The translations under genes and the position numbers were made by a program. A model generated the notes under the pieces. That model was given only the letters and a program-made list of their open reading frames with translations, was not told the origin of the DNA and searched no databases. A stretch of DNA of 64,000 bases from assembly GCF_011742875.1 (NCBI RefSeq), contig NZ_JAAQTL010000002.1, positions 1-64,000 of the forward strand, in the 5' to 3' direction. This document shows, piece after piece, positions 34,725-43,286 of this stretch. The stretch's first letter is position 1, and every line of letters begins with the position of its first letter. The DNA is from Luteibacter yeojuensis (GTDB lineage Bacteria; Pseudomonadota; Gammaproteobacteria; Xanthomonadales; Rhodanobacteraceae).

Positions 34725-35552
34725 ATGCTGTCGGCCATGGAATCCGCCGATGCTAGCACGCTGGCCGCTACCGTCCTCGGACGTTTCGAGGGCGCCGTGG
34801 CGCAGGCGGAACAGCCTTTCGTCCTCGGCCTCTCGGGGCTGCAGGGCAGCGGCAAGAGCACGCTCGCCGCCGCGCTCGTCGATGCGGCACGGGAGCGTGG
34901 CTGGGCTGCGGTGGCGCTGTCCCTCGACGATGTCTACCTCACCCGTGCGGAGCGCGCGGTGCTCGCCGTCGAAGTGCATCCCCTCCTGCGTACCCGCGGC
35001 GTCCCGGGCACGCACGACCTCGCCCTGCTCGCCTCGACGCTCGACGCGCTCGCCAAGGCGTCGCCTGGGAAGCCGGTAGCCATCCCGCGTTTCGACAAAG
35101 GACGGGACGATCGCCGTGAACCGGCCCTCTGGCCCGCGATCGCCGAACCGCCGAAGCTCGTCGTGCTCGAGGGATGGTGTCTTGGCGTGGAACCGGCGGT
35201 CGATCCGGCCGACCTGACCGAGCCGATGAATGCACTGGAGCGATGCGAAGACCCGGACGGCCGCTGGCGGCGATGGGTCGACGCGCGCCTCGCCGAATAC
35301 CTTCCCGTCTGGAAGCGCATCGACGCGCTGACGCTGTTGCGCGCGCCGTCGTGGGATGTCGTGGCGACGTGGCGTGCGGAAGCCGAAAAGCCCTTGCGCG
35401 AGCGTGGCGAACCGGGGGCGATGGACGATGCGGCGCTTTCGCGATTCCTCCAGCATTACGAACGGATCAGCCGGCGGGCGTTGGAGACGCTCGAGCAAAA
35501 AGCCGGTTTGACGATCCACCTCGATAAAAGCAGGCGCGCCACAAACTTGTAG
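34725..35552 (+). CDS. D-glycerate 3-kinase-like P-loop kinase
   Basis: About 275 residues. P-loop GLSGLQGSGKSTLAAAL, then SLDDVYLTRAER, RGVPGTHDLALL, IPRFDKGRDDR and EGWCLGVEP match the plant-type glycerate kinase (GLYK) / YggC-like family of the uridine-kinase fold. The likely reaction is phosphorylation of D-glycerate to 3-phosphoglycerate. ATG 34725 has GAGGGGG just upstream; ATG 34737 is the alternative. Divergent from pdxH, 12 bases apart. Its TAG stop (AAC TTG TAG) is provided by the palindromic repeat. Confidence 0.85.
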   Translation: MLSAMESADASTLAATVLGRFEGAVAQAEQPFVLGLSGLQGSGKSTLAAALVDAARERGWAAVALSLDDVYLTRAERAVLAVEVHPLLRTRGVPGTHDLALLASTLDALAKASPGKPVAIPRFDKGRDDRREPALWPAIAEPPKLVVLEGWCLGVEPAVDPADLTEPMNALERCEDPDGRWRRWVDARLAEYLPVWKRIDALTLLRAPSWDVVATWRAEAEKPLRERGEPGAMDDAALSRFLQHYERISRRALETLEQKAGLTIHLDKSRRATNL

Positions 35553-35625
35553 GAGCCGCTGTAGCGGCGAGAGCAATCTTGCCGCGTCGTCGCGAGGTTT
35601 CCTCGCCGCTATAGCGGCTCCTACA
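35549..35625. repeat. Paired palindromic repeat, copy 4 (reversed orientation)
   Basis: Arms TTGTAGGAGCCGCTGTAGCG and CCTCGCCGCTATAGCGGCTC flank a spacer that reads as the reverse complement of those in copies 1 and 3 (AGCAATCTTGCCGCG). One arm has CTGTAG instead of CTATAG. Both neighbouring genes use TAG codons within it as stops. Confidence 0.9.
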
Positions 35626-36463
35626 CGAGCGAAGCGTAGCCTTCGCGGGCGTCGGGCCATTCGCAGCGGAAGCCCGCGGCGCGCAGCCGCGCGTTGGAGA
35701 GCCGTTTGTTTCCCACCCCGGTCGGACCGGGGCCATCGGACGGTAACGGCGCACCGAGAAGGCGGGCGATGGCGTCATAGAGTTCGTCGATCGGCAGGGG
35801 CGTATCGTCGACGCCCACATAGACTGCCTCCGTTGCGTCGAGGTCCAGGAGAAACGCCAGCGCCGCCGCCGCATCGTCGACATGGATGCGGTTGGCGTAG
35901 ACACGCCGTCCGCGCGGCACCGCCGCCTTGCCTTCGCGCAGCCGTTCGAACAACTGCGTCCGCCCGGGCCCGTAGAGGCCGGCGAGCCGCAGCGATACCC
36001 CACCCGCACCGCGCGAGGCCAGCCAGCGTTCCGCCTCGAGCAGCACCCGTCCGTTGAAGCCCGGCGGATCGGGCGGCGTATCCTCGTCCACCCAGGCGCC
36101 GCCGTGTTCGCCATAGACGGCCGAGGACGACACGAAGATCGTCCGTTCCGGCGGTGCCGGTAGCGCCTCCCACAGGTGACGCAGGCCGTCGACGAACACG
36201 GCGCGGTAAGCGGCCTCGTCGCGCGCGTCCGGCGCGGGTGCGAACACCAGGGCGTCCACCCGGGGCAGCCCGGCAAGCGTTTCCGGCCGCGTCAGGTCGC
36301 CGCGCAGCCACGCGATACCGTCGCCGCCGGCCGCCTCGCCGCGGCGCAGGGCGAACACTTGCCGCCCCTCCGCTACCAGGCGCCGCGCCAGCCGCGTGCC
36401 AACGTCGCCGGCACCGGCCACCAGCACCGTTTCGTATCTCCGGGAAAGGCTTGTTGCTAGCAT
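35621..36463 (-). CDS. NAD-dependent epimerase/dehydratase family protein (extended SDR, YeeZ-like)
   Basis: 280 residues with the Rossmann GAGDVGTRLARRLVAEGRQV, VFVSS-type IFVSSSAVYGEHGG, and VSLRLAGLYGPGR. The usual YxxxK is not evident (GFNGRVLLEAE at that place), as in YeeZ-like atypical SDRs, so catalysis is uncertain. ATG 36463 lies opposite the aroK start; longer starts would run into aroK. The stop is in the repeat (GTG TAG). Confidence 0.83.
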   Translation of the reverse strand: MLATSLSRRYETVLVAGAGDVGTRLARRLVAEGRQVFALRRGEAAGGDGIAWLRGDLTRPETLAGLPRVDALVFAPAPDARDEAAYRAVFVDGLRHLWEALPAPPERTIFVSSSAVYGEHGGAWVDEDTPPDPPGFNGRVLLEAERWLASRGAGGVSLRLAGLYGPGRTQLFERLREGKAAVPRGRRVYANRIHVDDAAAALAFLLDLDATEAVYVGVDDTPLPIDELYDAIARLLGAPLPSDGPGPTGVGNKRLSNARLRAAGFRCEWPDAREGYASLV

Positions 36464-36470
36464 GAGCGCG

Positions 36471-37001
36471 ATGAATCCTTCGCCCAACCTGTTCCTCGTC
36501 GGCCCTACGGGCGCCGGCAAGACCTCGATCGGACAGCGCCTCGCGGCGCATTACGGCCTGCCCTTTGTCGACCTCGACGTGGAGATCGAAAGGCGCTGCG
36601 GCACGACGATCGCCGAACTCTTCGCGAACGAAGGCGAGGCGGGTTTCCGCGCGCATGAACGCGCGCACCTGGACGAGTTTAGTCTGCGCGAAGGCATCGT
36701 GCTCGCCACGGGAGCCGGCGCCGTGCTCGACCCGGCCAGCCGCGAGGCGCTGATGTCGCGCGGCACCGTGCTGATGCTCGGCGTGGATGTGGACGAACAG
36801 CTCGACCGTCTCCAGGGGGACACCGCGCGCCCCCTGCTCGCCGTCGACGACCGCCGAGGCCGCCTTGAATCGCTGGCCGAACACCGCAACCACCTGTACG
36901 AGGAGATCGCGGACCTGATCTTCCGCGGACGGCGCGAAAGCGTCGACGATGCCGTGCCCCGCGCCATCGCCCTCCTCGACCGTCACTGGAAACGCACCTG
37001 A
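36471..37001 (+). CDS. aroK: Shikimate kinase
   Basis: 176 residues. P-loop [19 protein letters not shown], the DVEIE acidic motif, [12 protein letters not shown] and DTARPLL of the lid region support AroK. It phosphorylates shikimate in aromatic amino acid synthesis. The shikimate-binding glycine triplet is changed: ATGAGAVL replaces the usual ATGGGAVL, one Gly to Ala. ATG 36471 gives the standard N-terminus; ATG 36462 adds three residues. The TGA overlaps the aroB ATG, as often in this gene pair. Confidence 0.95.
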   Translation: MNPSPNLFLVGPTGAGKTSIGQRLAAHYGLPFVDLDVEIERRCGTTIAELFANEGEAGFRAHERAHLDEFSLREGIVLATGAGAVLDPASREALMSRGTVLMLGVDVDEQLDRLQGDTARPLLAVDDRRGRLESLAEHRNHLYEEIADLIFRGRRESVDDAVPRAIALLDRHWKRT

Positions 37002-38074
37002 TGGAAACCCTGCATGTCGACCTCGCGGGTCGCAGCTACCCGATCTGGATCGGCCCCGGCCTTCTCGGCGACAGCGCACGCTGGCGTGCGCTCATCCGCG
37101 GCAGACAGGTGCTCGTCGTAAGCAACACCACCGTCGCCCCCCTTTATCTCCACTCGCTGGCGAAGGGTCTGGAAGGCTTGCACTGGTCGTCATTCCTGCT
37201 GGACGACGGCGAGACGCACAAGACCTTCGCCAACGTGGGCCGCGTCCTGGAAGCCCTGGGCGAACTCGGCGCCAGGCGCGATGCCTGCATCGTCGCGCTC
37301 GGCGGCGGCGTGGTCGGCGACCTCGCCGGATTCGCCGCCGCCTGCTGGATGCGCGGGATCGACTTCATCCAGATGCCGACCACCCTGCTGGCGATGGTCG
37401 ATTCCTCGGTGGGCGGCAAGACCGGCGTGAACCTGCCGGTGGGCAAGAACCTGGCCGGTGCGTTCCACCAGCCGCGCGGCGTGGTGGCGGACACCGATCT
37501 GCTCCGCACGCTGCCGCAGCGCGAATACCGCGCAGGCATGGCCGAGGTCGTGAAGGGCGCCGCCATCGGCGACCCCGACTTCTTCGCGTGGCTGGAAGCG
37601 AACGCCGACGCGCTCGCCGCGCGTGAACAGGCACCGCTGATCGAGGCGATCGCGCGCAAGTGCGCCTACAAGGCGGGCGTGGTGTCGCGCGACGAAACCG
37701 AACAGGGCGAGCGCGCCCTGCTCAACCTCGGGCACACCTTCGGCCATGCGATCGAAACCGCCGGCAACTACAGCGAGATGCTGCACGGCGAAGCCGTGGC
37801 CATCGGCATGGTGCTCGCCGCCCGTCTGTCCGAGCGGCTGGGCATGGCCGGCGCCGGGGATACGGCTCGCCTGGTCGCCCTGCTCGGCCGCCTGGGACTG
37901 CCTACGGAGCCCTCGGGCCAGCATCCGGCCAGCCGCCTGCTGGAGCTGATGCGCCTGGACAAGAAGAACAGCGCCGGTACCCAGCGCCTGATCCTCTGGC
38001 GCGGCATCGGCAAGGCCGAAATCGTGGCCCATGTCCCCGAGGCCGCGGTGCTCGACGTGCTGCTACCCGGCTGA
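37001..38074 (+). CDS. aroB: 3-dehydroquinate synthase
   Basis: 357 residues. Signatures: [71 protein letters not shown] and the zinc-ligand segments [11 protein letters not shown] and [10 protein letters not shown]. It is the NAD+- and metal-dependent second enzyme of the shikimate pathway, converting DAHP to 3-dehydroquinate. It is translationally coupled to aroK. Confidence 0.98.
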   Translation: METLHVDLAGRSYPIWIGPGLLGDSARWRALIRGRQVLVVSNTTVAPLYLHSLAKGLEGLHWSSFLLDDGETHKTFANVGRVLEALGELGARRDACIVALGGGVVGDLAGFAAACWMRGIDFIQMPTTLLAMVDSSVGGKTGVNLPVGKNLAGAFHQPRGVVADTDLLRTLPQREYRAGMAEVVKGAAIGDPDFFAWLEANADALAAREQAPLIEAIARKCAYKAGVVSRDETEQGERALLNLGHTFGHAIETAGNYSEMLHGEAVAIGMVLAARLSERLGMAGAGDTARLVALLGRLGLPTEPSGQHPASRLLELMRLDKKNSAGTQRLILWRGIGKAEIVAHVPEAAVLDVLLPG

Positions 38075-38135
38075 CCGCCATCTGCACCAGCAAACCTCCT
38101 ACAATGATCGGCCCTGCGCCTGTCACGGATCGCTG

Positions 38136-38399
38136 ATGCGGATCTACCTGCAAACCATGCCCGAAGCGGGGGCGGAGTCGCCCCGTTACGTCCAGATCAC
38201 GCTCGAGCAGGATCTGCTCGGCGGCTGGACCCTGTACCGCGAGAGCGGCGTGCAGGGCGGCAAGGCCATGCTCAAGCGCGAGGTGTACGTCGACCGCGAC
38301 GCTGCGCTGGCCGCATTCACCAAGGCGCGCGACGCCCAGATCAAGAAAGGTTTCAAGGTCATGTTCAGCCAGGGACAGGAGTCGGCGCATGGCCGCTGA
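38136..38399 (+). CDS. Small stand-alone WGR-domain protein
   Basis: 87 residues comprising one WGR-like domain: [60 protein letters not shown] and a C-terminal [11 protein letters not shown] domains bind nucleic acids in PARPs and MolR-like proteins; free copies have no settled function. The canonical WGR triplet is changed to GGW...ESG. Its 3' end overlaps the hemE start by 11 bases. Confidence 0.82.
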   Translation: MRIYLQTMPEAGAESPRYVQITLEQDLLGGWTLYRESGVQGGKAMLKREVYVDRDAALAAFTKARDAQIKKGFKVMFSQGQESAHGR

Positions 38400-39456
38400 A
38401 CTCCGCAACGACCGTTTCCTCCGCGCCCTCCGCCGCGAACCGACCGACACCACGCCCATCTGGGTGATGCGCCAGGCCGGTCGCTACCTCCCGGAATACC
38501 GCGCCACGCGCGCCCGGGCCGGCAGCTTCATGGGGCTGGCGACCCACCCCGAATACGCCTGCGAAGTCACGCTGCAACCGCTGCGACGCTTCGCGCTGGA
38601 TGCCGCCATCCTGTTCTCGGACATCCTCACCATTCCCGACGCGATGGGCCTCGGCCTTTCGTTCGAACAGGGCGAGGGTCCGCGCTTCGCGCGTCCGTTG
38701 CGCGACGCTGCCGCCATCGAGGCACTGGCCGTACCGGACATGGACGGGGAACTGCGTTACGTGATGGACGCGGTACGCCTGATCCGCAAGGAACTGGACG
38801 GACGCGTCCCGCTGATCGGCTTCTCCGGCAGCCCGTGGACGCTCGCCTGCTACATGGTCGAAGGCGAGGGCTCGCGCGACTTCGCGCGGGTGAAGGCCCT
38901 GGCGTGGGACCAGCCTGCCCTCGCGCACCGGCTACTGGATACCGTGGCCCGCTCGGTCGCCGCATACCTCGTTGCCCAGGCCCATGCCGGCGCGCAGGCG
39001 CTGATGGTGTTCGACACCTGGGGCGGCCTGCTCGGTCCGGGACCGTTCCGCGAGTTTTCCCTGCGCTACATGGCCCAGGTGGTCGAAGCGCTGAAGGCCG
39101 ATCCGGTCAGCCGGGACCTGCCGGTGATCCTCTTTTCCAAGGGCGCGGGCGGTCAGCTGGAAGCACTGGCCGACACCGGCTGCGCGGGGCTGGGCGTCGA
39201 CTGGACGCTGGACATCGGCGAAGCCCGCCGCCGCGTGGGCGACCGCGTGGCACTGCAGGGCAACCTCGACCCGGCGGTACTGCGCGCCTCACCCGAGGTC
39301 GTGGCACGCGAAGCCCGCGCGGTACTGGATGCCTTCGGCAACCACCCGGGGCACGTGTTCAACCTGGGCCACGGGATCACGCCGGAAGTGGATCCGGAAA
39401 ACGTGAAGGTGCTGGTGGATACCGTGCACGAGCACGGGCGCGCCCTTCGCGCTTGA
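38389..39456 (+). CDS. hemE: Uroporphyrinogen decarboxylase
   Basis: 355 residues. [16 protein letters not shown] (substrate-binding arginines), [14 protein letters not shown] with the catalytic aspartate, [34 protein letters not shown] and [16 protein letters not shown] are all present. It removes four acetate carboxyls from uroporphyrinogen III on the way to heme, which is also the substrate of the heme oxygenase encoded 8 kb upstream. It is translationally coupled to the WGR gene. Confidence 0.98.
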   Translation: MAAELRNDRFLRALRREPTDTTPIWVMRQAGRYLPEYRATRARAGSFMGLATHPEYACEVTLQPLRRFALDAAILFSDILTIPDAMGLGLSFEQGEGPRFARPLRDAAAIEALAVPDMDGELRYVMDAVRLIRKELDGRVPLIGFSGSPWTLACYMVEGEGSRDFARVKALAWDQPALAHRLLDTVARSVAAYLVAQAHAGAQALMVFDTWGGLLGPGPFREFSLRYMAQVVEALKADPVSRDLPVILFSKGAGGQLEALADTGCAGLGVDWTLDIGEARRRVGDRVALQGNLDPAVLRASPEVVAREARAVLDAFGNHPGHVFNLGHGITPEVDPENVKVLVDTVHEHGRALRA

Positions 39457-39474
39457 GCCGTTGAGGGGCCTGCC

Positions 39475-39494
39475 CTCGCCGCCATAGCGGCGAG
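39475..39494. repeat. Single palindromic repeat arm
   Basis: CTCGCCGCCATAGCGGCGAG is a nearly perfect 20-base palindrome, a half-unit of the paired repeats. It lies between the convergent hemE and lipoprotein genes and is a plausible transcription end signal for both. Confidence 0.7.
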
Positions 39495-39503
39495 AGCCCG
39501 AAC

Positions 39504-40016
39504 TCAGAAGCGATTGGGCCCCGCGATATGGCACTTCGCCAGTTCGCCGCGGGCCGCGTTCGCGCCGTTGCCGTCGCCGGCCTGCAGGCGCATCTCCACG
39601 ACGGTCTGCCAGTTGCGGGCACACAGGCTGCCCGACTTCGGACCCATCTCGTACGACTGCTTGGCCAGCTTCTCCGCCAGCGGGTATGCCTGGCGGCGGA
39701 TGGCGATCTCGGCGCGGTCCTGAATGAGTTCCGGCGCCTCGGGAGCCATCTTCAGTGCCTGCACCAGCTTCGCATCGGCCTCGTCGTATTTGCCGGCGCG
39801 CTCGTCCGCCTGCGCCGCGTGCTCGAGACCCTGGACGCCCGGATCGCGCAGCGGCGCGACCTCGATCGCGGATTTTTCGCGTTCGCCCGCGGCGCGGACC
39901 TGGGCGACGATGTCGTAGGCGGGCTTGCTGGGGCGGGTGGCCTGCGGCGGGGCGGGCTGGCTGCAGGCGGCGACAAGCGTGACGGCGGCGATGGCACAGA
40001 AACGAAGGCGATACAT
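39504..40016 (-). CDS. TPR-like lipoprotein, probable LpoP-type activator of PBP1B
   Basis: 170 residues. A signal peptide ends in the lipobox VAAC (Cys18), then a proline-rich linker and two to three TPR-like helix pairs (EHAAQADERAGKYDEADAKLVQALKMAPEAPELIQDRAEIAIRRQ). It begins three bases after the mrcB stop on the same strand. In Pseudomonas aeruginosa the lipoprotein LpoP, a TPR-containing protein encoded with PBP1b, is the outer-membrane activator of that synthase. Arrangement and architecture match, so the same role is inferred. Confidence 0.75.
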   Translation of the reverse strand: MYRLRFCAIAAVTLVAACSQPAPPQATRPSKPAYDIVAQVRAAGEREKSAIEVAPLRDPGVQGLEHAAQADERAGKYDEADAKLVQALKMAPEAPELIQDRAEIAIRRQAYPLAEKLAKQSYEMGPKSGSLCARNWQTVVEMRLQAGDGNGANAARGELAKCHIAGPNRF

Positions 40017-40019
40017 GGG

Positions 40020-42347
40020 TCAATCCGTAGGATTACTGGGAACCGCCGGGGCGGATGGCTCGGCGTCGCCGCCGAACATACCCTTGAATCGCTGCCAGAA
40101 ACAGCCCTCCTCCGCTTCGGGTGCGTAACCCGACACGAACGGGAACGGGCGCGCGCCTTCGCACGACGGGTCCGTGCGCTTGCCGGTCTGGGGATTCACA
40201 TAGGCCATTTCGAGGCCATCGCCCAGCGCGGTGGACAGCGGCCGGGTGGGCATCTTGCGGAACAGTTCCTGCCACACCCGCATGCTGCCGGTGGCGCCGT
40301 AGAGGCCCGTCGGCTTGTTGTCGTCGCGGCCCATCCAGACGACGGCGAGACGGTCGCCGGTGAAGCCGGCGAACCAGCTGTCGCGCTGGCTGTCGCTCGT
40401 GCCCGTCTTGCCCGCCGCGTGCAGCCACGAGAGGCCCGAGTTGCCGATGGCCGCGGCGGTGCCGCTCGTGACCACCTGCTGCATGGCCCAGGTGGTGAGT
40501 CGCGTGGCGGTCTGGTACTCGCCTTCGCCGCCCTTCACTTCGTAACGCTTGATCGCCTGGCCCCTGGCATCCATCACGCCGCGCACTGCAACCAGCGGCA
40601 GCGCATGGCCGTCGGCCGCGATGTATTCGTACAGCTGCGCGACCTGCAACGGCGAAAGGTCCACCGCGCCGAGCAGCAGCGACGGGCTGGGATTCACGTC
40701 CTCGAGCCCGAAGGATTCGAGGAAGCCCTTGATCCGTGGCACGCCCACCTGCAAGCCGAGATTCACCGTGGCGAGGTTCCACGAGTGGACCAGCGCGTCC
40801 AGCATCGGCACCTGCCCATGGATCTCCCGGTCGTCGTTCTGCGGTGTCCACGGCTTGCCGTCGGGCTGGCGCATGTTGATCGGCGAATCGTCCACGATCG
40901 ACGCCAGCGACCACCGCGAGGGCTGCGCCAGCGCCACGAGGTAAACGAGCGGCTTCACCAGCGAGCCGATCGGCCGGCGGGCGTCCAGCGCGCGGTTGAA
41001 GCCCTGGTCGCCCGGCTCGCGCGAGCCGACCACGGCGAGCACGCTGCCGTTGGTCGTGTCGGCCACCACCGCCGCCGCCTGCGCGGCGGCGCCGCGCTTG
41101 CCCAGTGCCTTGGCCGTGGTCAGGATCGCCTGCTCGGTGTACAGCTGCGCCGCCGGATCGAGTGTGGTGAAGATCGACAGGCTGCCGTCGCGCAGGGCCG
41201 CTTCGTCGAAGTCGGCGGTGATCTGCGAGCGGACGAGCTGCATGAACGCCGGGAAGCGGTTGTGCGGAAGCTGCGCGTTGGCGGCAATGCCCAGCGGCGT
41301 GGCCTGCGCGGCCTTCGTCTGCGCGTCGTCCAGGAGGCCGGTGTCGTGGAACTGCTGGAGCACGAGGTTGCGGCGGGCCAGCGCGCGGTCCGGATAACGG
41401 CGCGGATCGTAGTAGCTCGGACCTTTGACCAGTCCGATGAGCAGGGCGATCTCCTGCGGACGCAGATCTTCCAGACGGCGGCCGAAGAAGAACTCGCCGC
41501 CCGCGGCGAAGCCGTGCACGGCCTGGTTGCCCTGCTGGCCGAGGAACACCTCGTTGACGTAAGCCTCGAGGATCCGTCCCTTCGAGTAATGCGCTTCCAT
41601 GAGCAGCGAGAGGATCGCCTCGTTCACCTTGCGCAGCATGTTCTGGCTGCGGTCGAGGAAGAGGTTGCGGACAAGCTGCTGGGTAAGCGTGGAGCCGCCC
41701 TGCACGGTGTGCCCCGCGCGCAGGTTGGCGAAGGACGCGCGCAGGATCGCCGAGAAATCGAGGCCGATATGGTTCTTGAAATCGCGGTCCTCGACGGCCT
41801 GCAGGCCCTGCACGAGCAGCGGCGGCACGTTTTCGAGGCGGACGATGCGGCGTTCCTCCTGCTGTGCGCCGTAAAACGTGGCGATGCGTGCCGGATCGAG
41901 GTGGATCGCCTTGATCGGCTTGCCGTTCGCATCGTCCACCAGCGAAGCGACCTGCCCGTTCGACAACGACACGCGGATGCGGTGCGGCAGTTCGCCGCCG
42001 TCCGGACCGGCGTAACCGTGCGAGGCGATGAGAAAGCGCGAACCGTTCTTCGAGTAGCTGCCCTGGATCTTGCCGCCGCCTTCCGTGGTGTACCCCGCGA
42101 AGGTGAGTTCCAGCTCCAGCGAGGCCGGCGTCATCGGAATGCCTTGTGCCAGCGGCAACGGACGCGCGTATACGCGCGTGGGCACCGCGAAGACGAGGTC
42201 GTTGAAGCGATCTTGCAGGCGCGCGTTGAGGATCAGCGTGTAAGGCAGGAGGAAGCCGAACACGAGCCCCATCATCAGCCAGAAGGGAATGCGCAGCCAA
42301 GGCCAGCTGACGCGCAGGAGGGAGCCGAGACGATTCAGGAAAGCCAA
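40020..42347 (-). CDS. mrcB: Bifunctional penicillin-binding protein 1B
   Basis: 775 residues. One N-terminal membrane anchor (about 20-42), a UB2H-type region (about 60-150), glycosyltransferase with catalytic Glu186 (QAVEDRDF) and GGSTLTQQLVRNLFL, then transpeptidase with Ser462 in GSLVKP, an SxN-type HSWNLATVNL and KTG in AAGKTGTSD. It polymerises and crosslinks peptidoglycan from lipid II in the periplasm. Its C-terminal extension after the KTG box includes FVSGYAPEAEEGCFWQ. Followed at three bases by the probable activator lipoprotein. Confidence 0.97.
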   Translation of the reverse strand: MAFLNRLGSLLRVSWPWLRIPFWLMMGLVFGFLLPYTLILNARLQDRFNDLVFAVPTRVYARPLPLAQGIPMTPASLELELTFAGYTTEGGGKIQGSYSKNGSRFLIASHGYAGPDGGELPHRIRVSLSNGQVASLVDDANGKPIKAIHLDPARIATFYGAQQEERRIVRLENVPPLLVQGLQAVEDRDFKNHIGLDFSAILRASFANLRAGHTVQGGSTLTQQLVRNLFLDRSQNMLRKVNEAILSLLMEAHYSKGRILEAYVNEVFLGQQGNQAVHGFAAGGEFFFGRRLEDLRPQEIALLIGLVKGPSYYDPRRYPDRALARRNLVLQQFHDTGLLDDAQTKAAQATPLGIAANAQLPHNRFPAFMQLVRSQITADFDEAALRDGSLSIFTTLDPAAQLYTEQAILTTAKALGKRGAAAQAAAVVADTTNGSVLAVVGSREPGDQGFNRALDARRPIGSLVKPLVYLVALAQPSRWSLASIVDDSPINMRQPDGKPWTPQNDDREIHGQVPMLDALVHSWNLATVNLGLQVGVPRIKGFLESFGLEDVNPSPSLLLGAVDLSPLQVAQLYEYIAADGHALPLVAVRGVMDARGQAIKRYEVKGGEGEYQTATRLTTWAMQQVVTSGTAAAIGNSGLSWLHAAGKTGTSDSQRDSWFAGFTGDRLAVVWMGRDDNKPTGLYGATGSMRVWQELFRKMPTRPLSTALGDGLEMAYVNPQTGKRTDPSCEGARPFPFVSGYAPEAEEGCFWQRFKGMFGGDAEPSAPAVPSNPTD

Positions 42348-42444
42348 CGCGGGGAAGTCCTGGAGAGGAAGACGTCCGGGGATGATAGGGGCAGTCCCCC
42401 GGCGCCCATCTGAACGGATGCTGGCAAAGCGATGGCGATGGCCG

Positions 42445-43278
42445 TCAGTTCGCCGGGCGCCAGGTCGCCGAATCGGGCCGGAACGGGCGCGGATGCACGT
42501 CGAGAACCCGCTCCAGCTCGCTATTGTCGGCGATCAGGTCGCTATCGAGGCGCTGGACGGCCCCGCGCAGCGCCGGCAGGGCACGCGCCGCAAGCTGGAG
42601 TGCCATGCGGGGAATCGGCAGCGGCAAGGTCGTTCCACCCGCGCTGAGACGTGCGCGCCGGAACATTTCCGCGGCGCTCATCCGCTCGCCGCCGCCGATC
42701 GGAAAGGTTCGTCCGCGGGCGAAGGGGGAAATGAGGGCGGCGACGACAGCCGCCGCAATGTCGTCGGCATGCACCGGCTGACGCTCTCCGCGGCCTGCCG
42801 GAAGGGGAAATATCCGCCGCCGCAGCGCGGCTTGAACGATGGGCGTCAGGCTCTTGTCCTCGCCCGCCCCGTAAATGAGGGTCGGACGGAACAGCGTCCA
42901 GGGCATACCGCGCGAGGCGCAGGTGGCGATCAGCGTGGTTTCCGCGTCGCGCAGGCGCCGGGAGAGCTCGCGCTCGGCGGGCACGTCGGAATCGCGCTTC
43001 GTTTCCGCGCTCATCGACGATGTGGCGATGAGGTGCGGCGTGCCCACCAGCCGCGTGGCCGACAGCCAGGGAGCGAGGTGGTCGAGCGGACCGAGGCTGA
43101 TGACGGCGCGCAGGGGCGGAAGCTCCGGCATGGCGCCGGGCAATTCGCCACGAAGCCAGCGTGGATCGCCGGAAACGGCGTTCCTGCTCAGGGCCAGGTA
43201 CTCGATGCCTTCCGCGTCCAGCCGGGGCAGCAGGAACCGGCCGATCTGGCCGGATGCCCCGATCACCAGGACCTTCAT
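42445..43278 (-). CDS. NAD(P)-binding epimerase/dehydratase-like protein (extended SDR)
   Basis: 277 residues: Rossmann KVLVIGASGQIGRFLLPRL, a short ISLGPLDHLAPWL, a SSMSAETKRDSDVPAERELSRRLRD region, FRPTLIYGAGEDKSLTP and PVHADDIAAAV. No clear catalytic YxxxK; members of this group often bind NADP as subunits or oxidoreductases with unknown substrates. ATG 43278 lies just after the end of the TPR gene; TTG 43290 would overlap it as TTGA. Probably in one operon with the TPR protein. Confidence 0.8.
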   Translation of the reverse strand: MKVLVIGASGQIGRFLLPRLDAEGIEYLALSRNAVSGDPRWLRGELPGAMPELPPLRAVISLGPLDHLAPWLSATRLVGTPHLIATSSMSAETKRDSDVPAERELSRRLRDAETTLIATCASRGMPWTLFRPTLIYGAGEDKSLTPIVQAALRRRIFPLPAGRGERQPVHADDIAAAVVAALISPFARGRTFPIGGGERMSAAEMFRRARLSAGGTTLPLPIPRMALQLAARALPALRGAVQRLDSDLIADNSELERVLDVHPRPFRPDSATWRPAN

Positions 43279-43286
43279 GCCGCCAG

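Noticed and set aside
39528..42413. Very long plus-strand reading frame (961 codons) opposite mrcB
   Set aside because: It is antisense to a complete, motif-rich PBP1B and its translation is Arg/His/Gly-rich without domains, an effect of GC-rich third positions in the real gene.
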